The notes below the pieces were generated by a model that ran no database searches, had not been told where the DNA came from, and worked only from the letters and a program-made list of their open reading frames with translations. This document shows, in pieces, positions 5,643 through 7,128 of a DNA stretch of 7,128 bases. Within the stretch, counting starts at the first letter, position 1, and the number at the start of each line of letters is the position of its first letter. Source of the stretch: an uncultured Erysipelotrichaceae bacterium. Lineage in GTDB: Bacteria; Bacillota_I; Bacilli_A; Erysipelotrichales; Erysipelotrichaceae. The stretch is from assembly GCA_902795905.1 (NCBI GenBank), contig CADBMY010000094.1:1-7128 (forward strand). Direction: 5' to 3'. Made by a program: the position numbers and the translations under genes.

Positions 5643-6121
5643 CCTGCAGCTCTCTGCTTCTTCAGTTCTTCCACCCGTTTCAGCAGCTCATCTGCCGCCT
5701 CGGTCTCCTGTCTGTACAGATCCTCGATGATCACATGCATCTGGGCAATACCATCTTCAACTTCGATGATATTATTCTTGATCTTGCTCTGGGTGATAAA
5801 GTCAGTGATCGGATTGTCAAACAGATAGTCCATGACCATCGAGATATCATTGACTTTGAGATCGTAATTCTGCAGGTAGTCATAGTAGGAGACAAGCTTC
5901 TTTAACAGTGCAAACTTCGATACAGCCTGTGTCAGTTCCTTCTGTGCCAGTTCCAGCTGTTCATGCTTGCCTGCGGTAGCGATCAGCTTACCGCCGAGGA
6001 TATCGAAAACACCCCACTTCTTGGCACTGATCAGATTCTTATGCGCGTTCTCCAGATGTGTCAGGATCTCGTTTGCGACATCGATTGCCGCATCGATACT
6101 CATCGTTGATACTGTTGTCAT
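5633..6121 (-). CDS. Small alpha-helical/coiled-coil protein of unknown function, coupled to capA-like gene
   Basis: A 162-residue soluble protein with no signal peptide or membrane segment. I do not recognise a named family. It is almost wholly helix-forming. A tryptophan/glycine-rich central motif, SAKKWGVFDILGGKLIATAG (32-51), is followed by a KHEQLELAQKELTQAVSKF helix. A charged C-terminal coiled coil covers about 117-156, rich in Glu, Lys and Leu (IEVEDG to RVEELKKQR). The motif reminds me of uncharacterised Bacillota proteins with a W-x2-DxxGGG-x-I/L pattern, but I cannot name a database family. The start overlaps the stop of the upstream CapA-like gene (ATGA, 6118-6121), and GGAGG (6132-6128) lies 6 nt upstream, so the two are translationally coupled. 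The stop falls inside the terminator loop, so this is the last gene of its operon. A role with CapA is inferred from context only. Confidence 0.8.
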   Translation of the reverse strand: MTTVSTMSIDAAIDVANEILTHLENAHKNLISAKKWGVFDILGGKLIATAGKHEQLELAQKELTQAVSKFALLKKLVSYYDYLQNYDLKVNDISMVMDYLFDNPITDFITQSKIKNNIIEVEDGIAQMHVIIEDLYRQETEAADELLKRVEELKKQRAAGTR

Positions 6122-7128
6122 CTCATGCCTCCGATCTGTATCGTCTCATCCCCGCCGGTGACGATATCCATGTATCTCTTATAATACTCCTGATATCCCG
6201 GCAGAATACTGTCATTCAGTTCATCATAGGGATACAGTCTGAAATTGATGTGGTTCGCATAGTACGTGTAGATCAGATCCGTGTGGATATCCGAGATGGT
6301 GATCTCGGTATTCCCGTGATCTGTAGTCTTGGTGATGGTCAGACCGGCGATCAGTCCGGTAAGATTCTGTGTCTCCAGCTGAGCACTGATCATATTGCCA
6401 AAGGAGTAGAAACATACCGCATTCCCGATACGTTCAACCGGCTGGATGACATGGGGATGGGAACCAATGATGATATCGGCTCCGGCATCCACGAGCTCCT
6501 GTGCCAGCTGTCTCTGTTCAGCAGATGGTTCAAACGAGTACTCAATGCCCCAATGCATCGCGATCATCACGACATCGCTGATCCTGTCGGCTTCCCTGAC
6601 CTTCTCCAGCATCTCCTCTTCATGTCCGGGATAGATGTTGACCAGGTATTCCTTGCCGGCCGGAGGTAAGAGGCCGTTGCATCCGTAGGTATAGCTCAGG
6701 AAGGTATAGGTGATCCCGTTGATCTCATGGACGGGGATCTCTGCCTGTTCCTCAAAAGATGTATATGTACCGGCAGTGACAACACCCTGCTGTTTCCGCC
6801 AGTATTCCATCGATCTCTGTATGCCTGTCTCACCGACATCCAGACTGTGGTTATTGGCCAGTGATACCAGGTTGAAGCCAAGTCTCACCATCGTATCACC
6901 GAATTCCTGCGGACTGTTGAACAGCGGATATGTCATCAGCCCGAGCTCAGTCCCGCCGAGGATCGATTCCTGGTTATAATATCTCAGGTCGTAATTGCGA
7001 ACGATCGGTTCGATTCCTTCCATCATCTCATCAAAGACGTAGGTACCGTTTCCTCTCCTGTAGGCATCCTTGTACACAGCCCCGTGCAGCAGTCCGTCAC
7101 CGGCCATGAACAGTTTGGCGGTATGCAC
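6118..7128 (-). CDS. CapA-family metallophosphatase (poly-gamma-glutamate/capsule synthesis type), 5' end outside the window
   Basis: 336 residues of a PGA_cap domain protein related to CapA/PgsA, a calcineurin-like metallophosphatase fold usually anchored outside the membrane. Visible signatures are LFMAGDGLLH (GD at 10-11 of the visible part), YYNQESILGG in place of the common NLE motif (Asn52, Glu54), SLANNHSLDVGE (Asn-Asn-His 92-94), MIAMHWGIEY (His192-Trp-Gly), GSHPHVIQPVE (His224 and His226) and YSFGNM (241-246). The visible start is only a GTG at the window edge. The family normally carries a signal or membrane segment before the AGD motif, so the true start is probably upstream, beyond 7128. 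The gene overlaps the small coiled-coil gene by ATGA. No capB/capC-type ligase genes are visible, so a poly-glutamate role cannot be claimed; many CapA homologues in Bacillota are orphans of unknown substrate. Confidence 0.88.
   Translation of the reverse strand: MHTAKLFMAGDGLLHGAVYKDAYRRGNGTYVFDEMMEGIEPIVRNYDLRYYNQESILGGTELGLMTYPLFNSPQEFGDTMVRLGFNLVSLANNHSLDVGETGIQRSMEYWRKQQGVVTAGTYTSFEEQAEIPVHEINGITYTFLSYTYGCNGLLPPAGKEYLVNIYPGHEEEMLEKVREADRISDVVMIAMHWGIEYSFEPSAEQRQLAQELVDAGADIIIGSHPHVIQPVERIGNAVCFYSFGNMISAQLETQNLTGLIAGLTITKTTDHGNTEITISDIHTDLIYTYYANHINFRLYPYDELNDSILPGYQEYYKRYMDIVTGGDETIQIGGMR

Noticed and set aside
5209..5730. A 173-codon plus-strand frame spanning the reductase 5' end, the intergenic region and the end of the coiled-coil gene
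   Set aside because: It runs across a promoter and a terminator of the other strand and has no motif or ribosome binding site.
6058..6669. A 203-codon open frame on the plus strand opposite the CapA-like and coiled-coil genes
   Set aside because: It crosses a junction between two well-supported minus-strand genes and has no recognisable domain; a shadow frame.
7126..7128. GTG at the window edge as the real start of the CapA-like gene
   Set aside because: It is simply the last full codon of the window. The family normally has an N-terminal membrane or signal segment before the AGD motif, which would lie beyond the edge.

Overview
The window looks like core chromosome of a Bacillota (Firmicutes) bacterium with roughly half G+C, probably a gut-type Erysipelotrichia or Clostridia member. 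This is inferred from the subfamily flavour of the proteins: a ferredoxin-tailed aldo/keto reductase, a CapA protein with the NQES/ILGG pattern, and a MoxR-DUF58 operon. It also fits the strong GGAGG-type ribosome binding sites and the tight ATGA gene overlaps. I see no mobile element, CRISPR array, tRNA or rRNA.

Layout. (1) Bases 1-1172, minus strand: the first 390 codons of 4-alpha-glucanotransferase (malQ), cut by the window edge just before its third catalytic acid. (2) Bases 1173-1245: a 73-bp AT-rich divergent intergenic region. (3) Bases 1246-4498, plus strand: a three-gene operon joined by two ATGA overlaps. It encodes a MoxR-type AAA+ ATPase, a DUF58 protein with a degenerate vWA-like domain, and a multi-pass membrane protein with a DUF4129-like C-terminal tail. 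The third gene stands where a TgpA-type transglutaminase usually stands, but it has no transglutaminase core. (4) Bases 4501-5535, minus strand, convergent: an aldo/keto reductase with two C-terminal [4Fe-4S] motifs. (5) Bases 5536-5632: a short intergenic region holding the reductase promoter and the terminator of the next operon. (6) Bases 5633-7128, minus strand: a CapA-like metallophosphatase (5' end outside the window) overlapping by ATGA a 162-residue coiled-coil protein of unknown function.

How the genes work together. The MoxR/DUF58/membrane-protein trio is most likely a chaperone-like membrane or envelope module in which the ATPase acts on the DUF58 partner; this is inferred from the family. 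CapA and its coupled small protein are probably also envelope-related. malQ and the reductase look like independent metabolic genes.

The most distinctive finding concerns transcription ends. At the convergent pair (stops 2 bp apart), each transcript appears to end at a hairpin plus U-tract placed inside the coding sequence of the opposing gene: 4511-4553 for the plus operon and 4206-4236 for the reductase. The CapA operon ends at a hairpin whose loop contains the stop codon. I did not find a clearly new multi-gene system. The best candidates for novelty are the transglutaminase-less operon and the CapA/coiled-coil pair.
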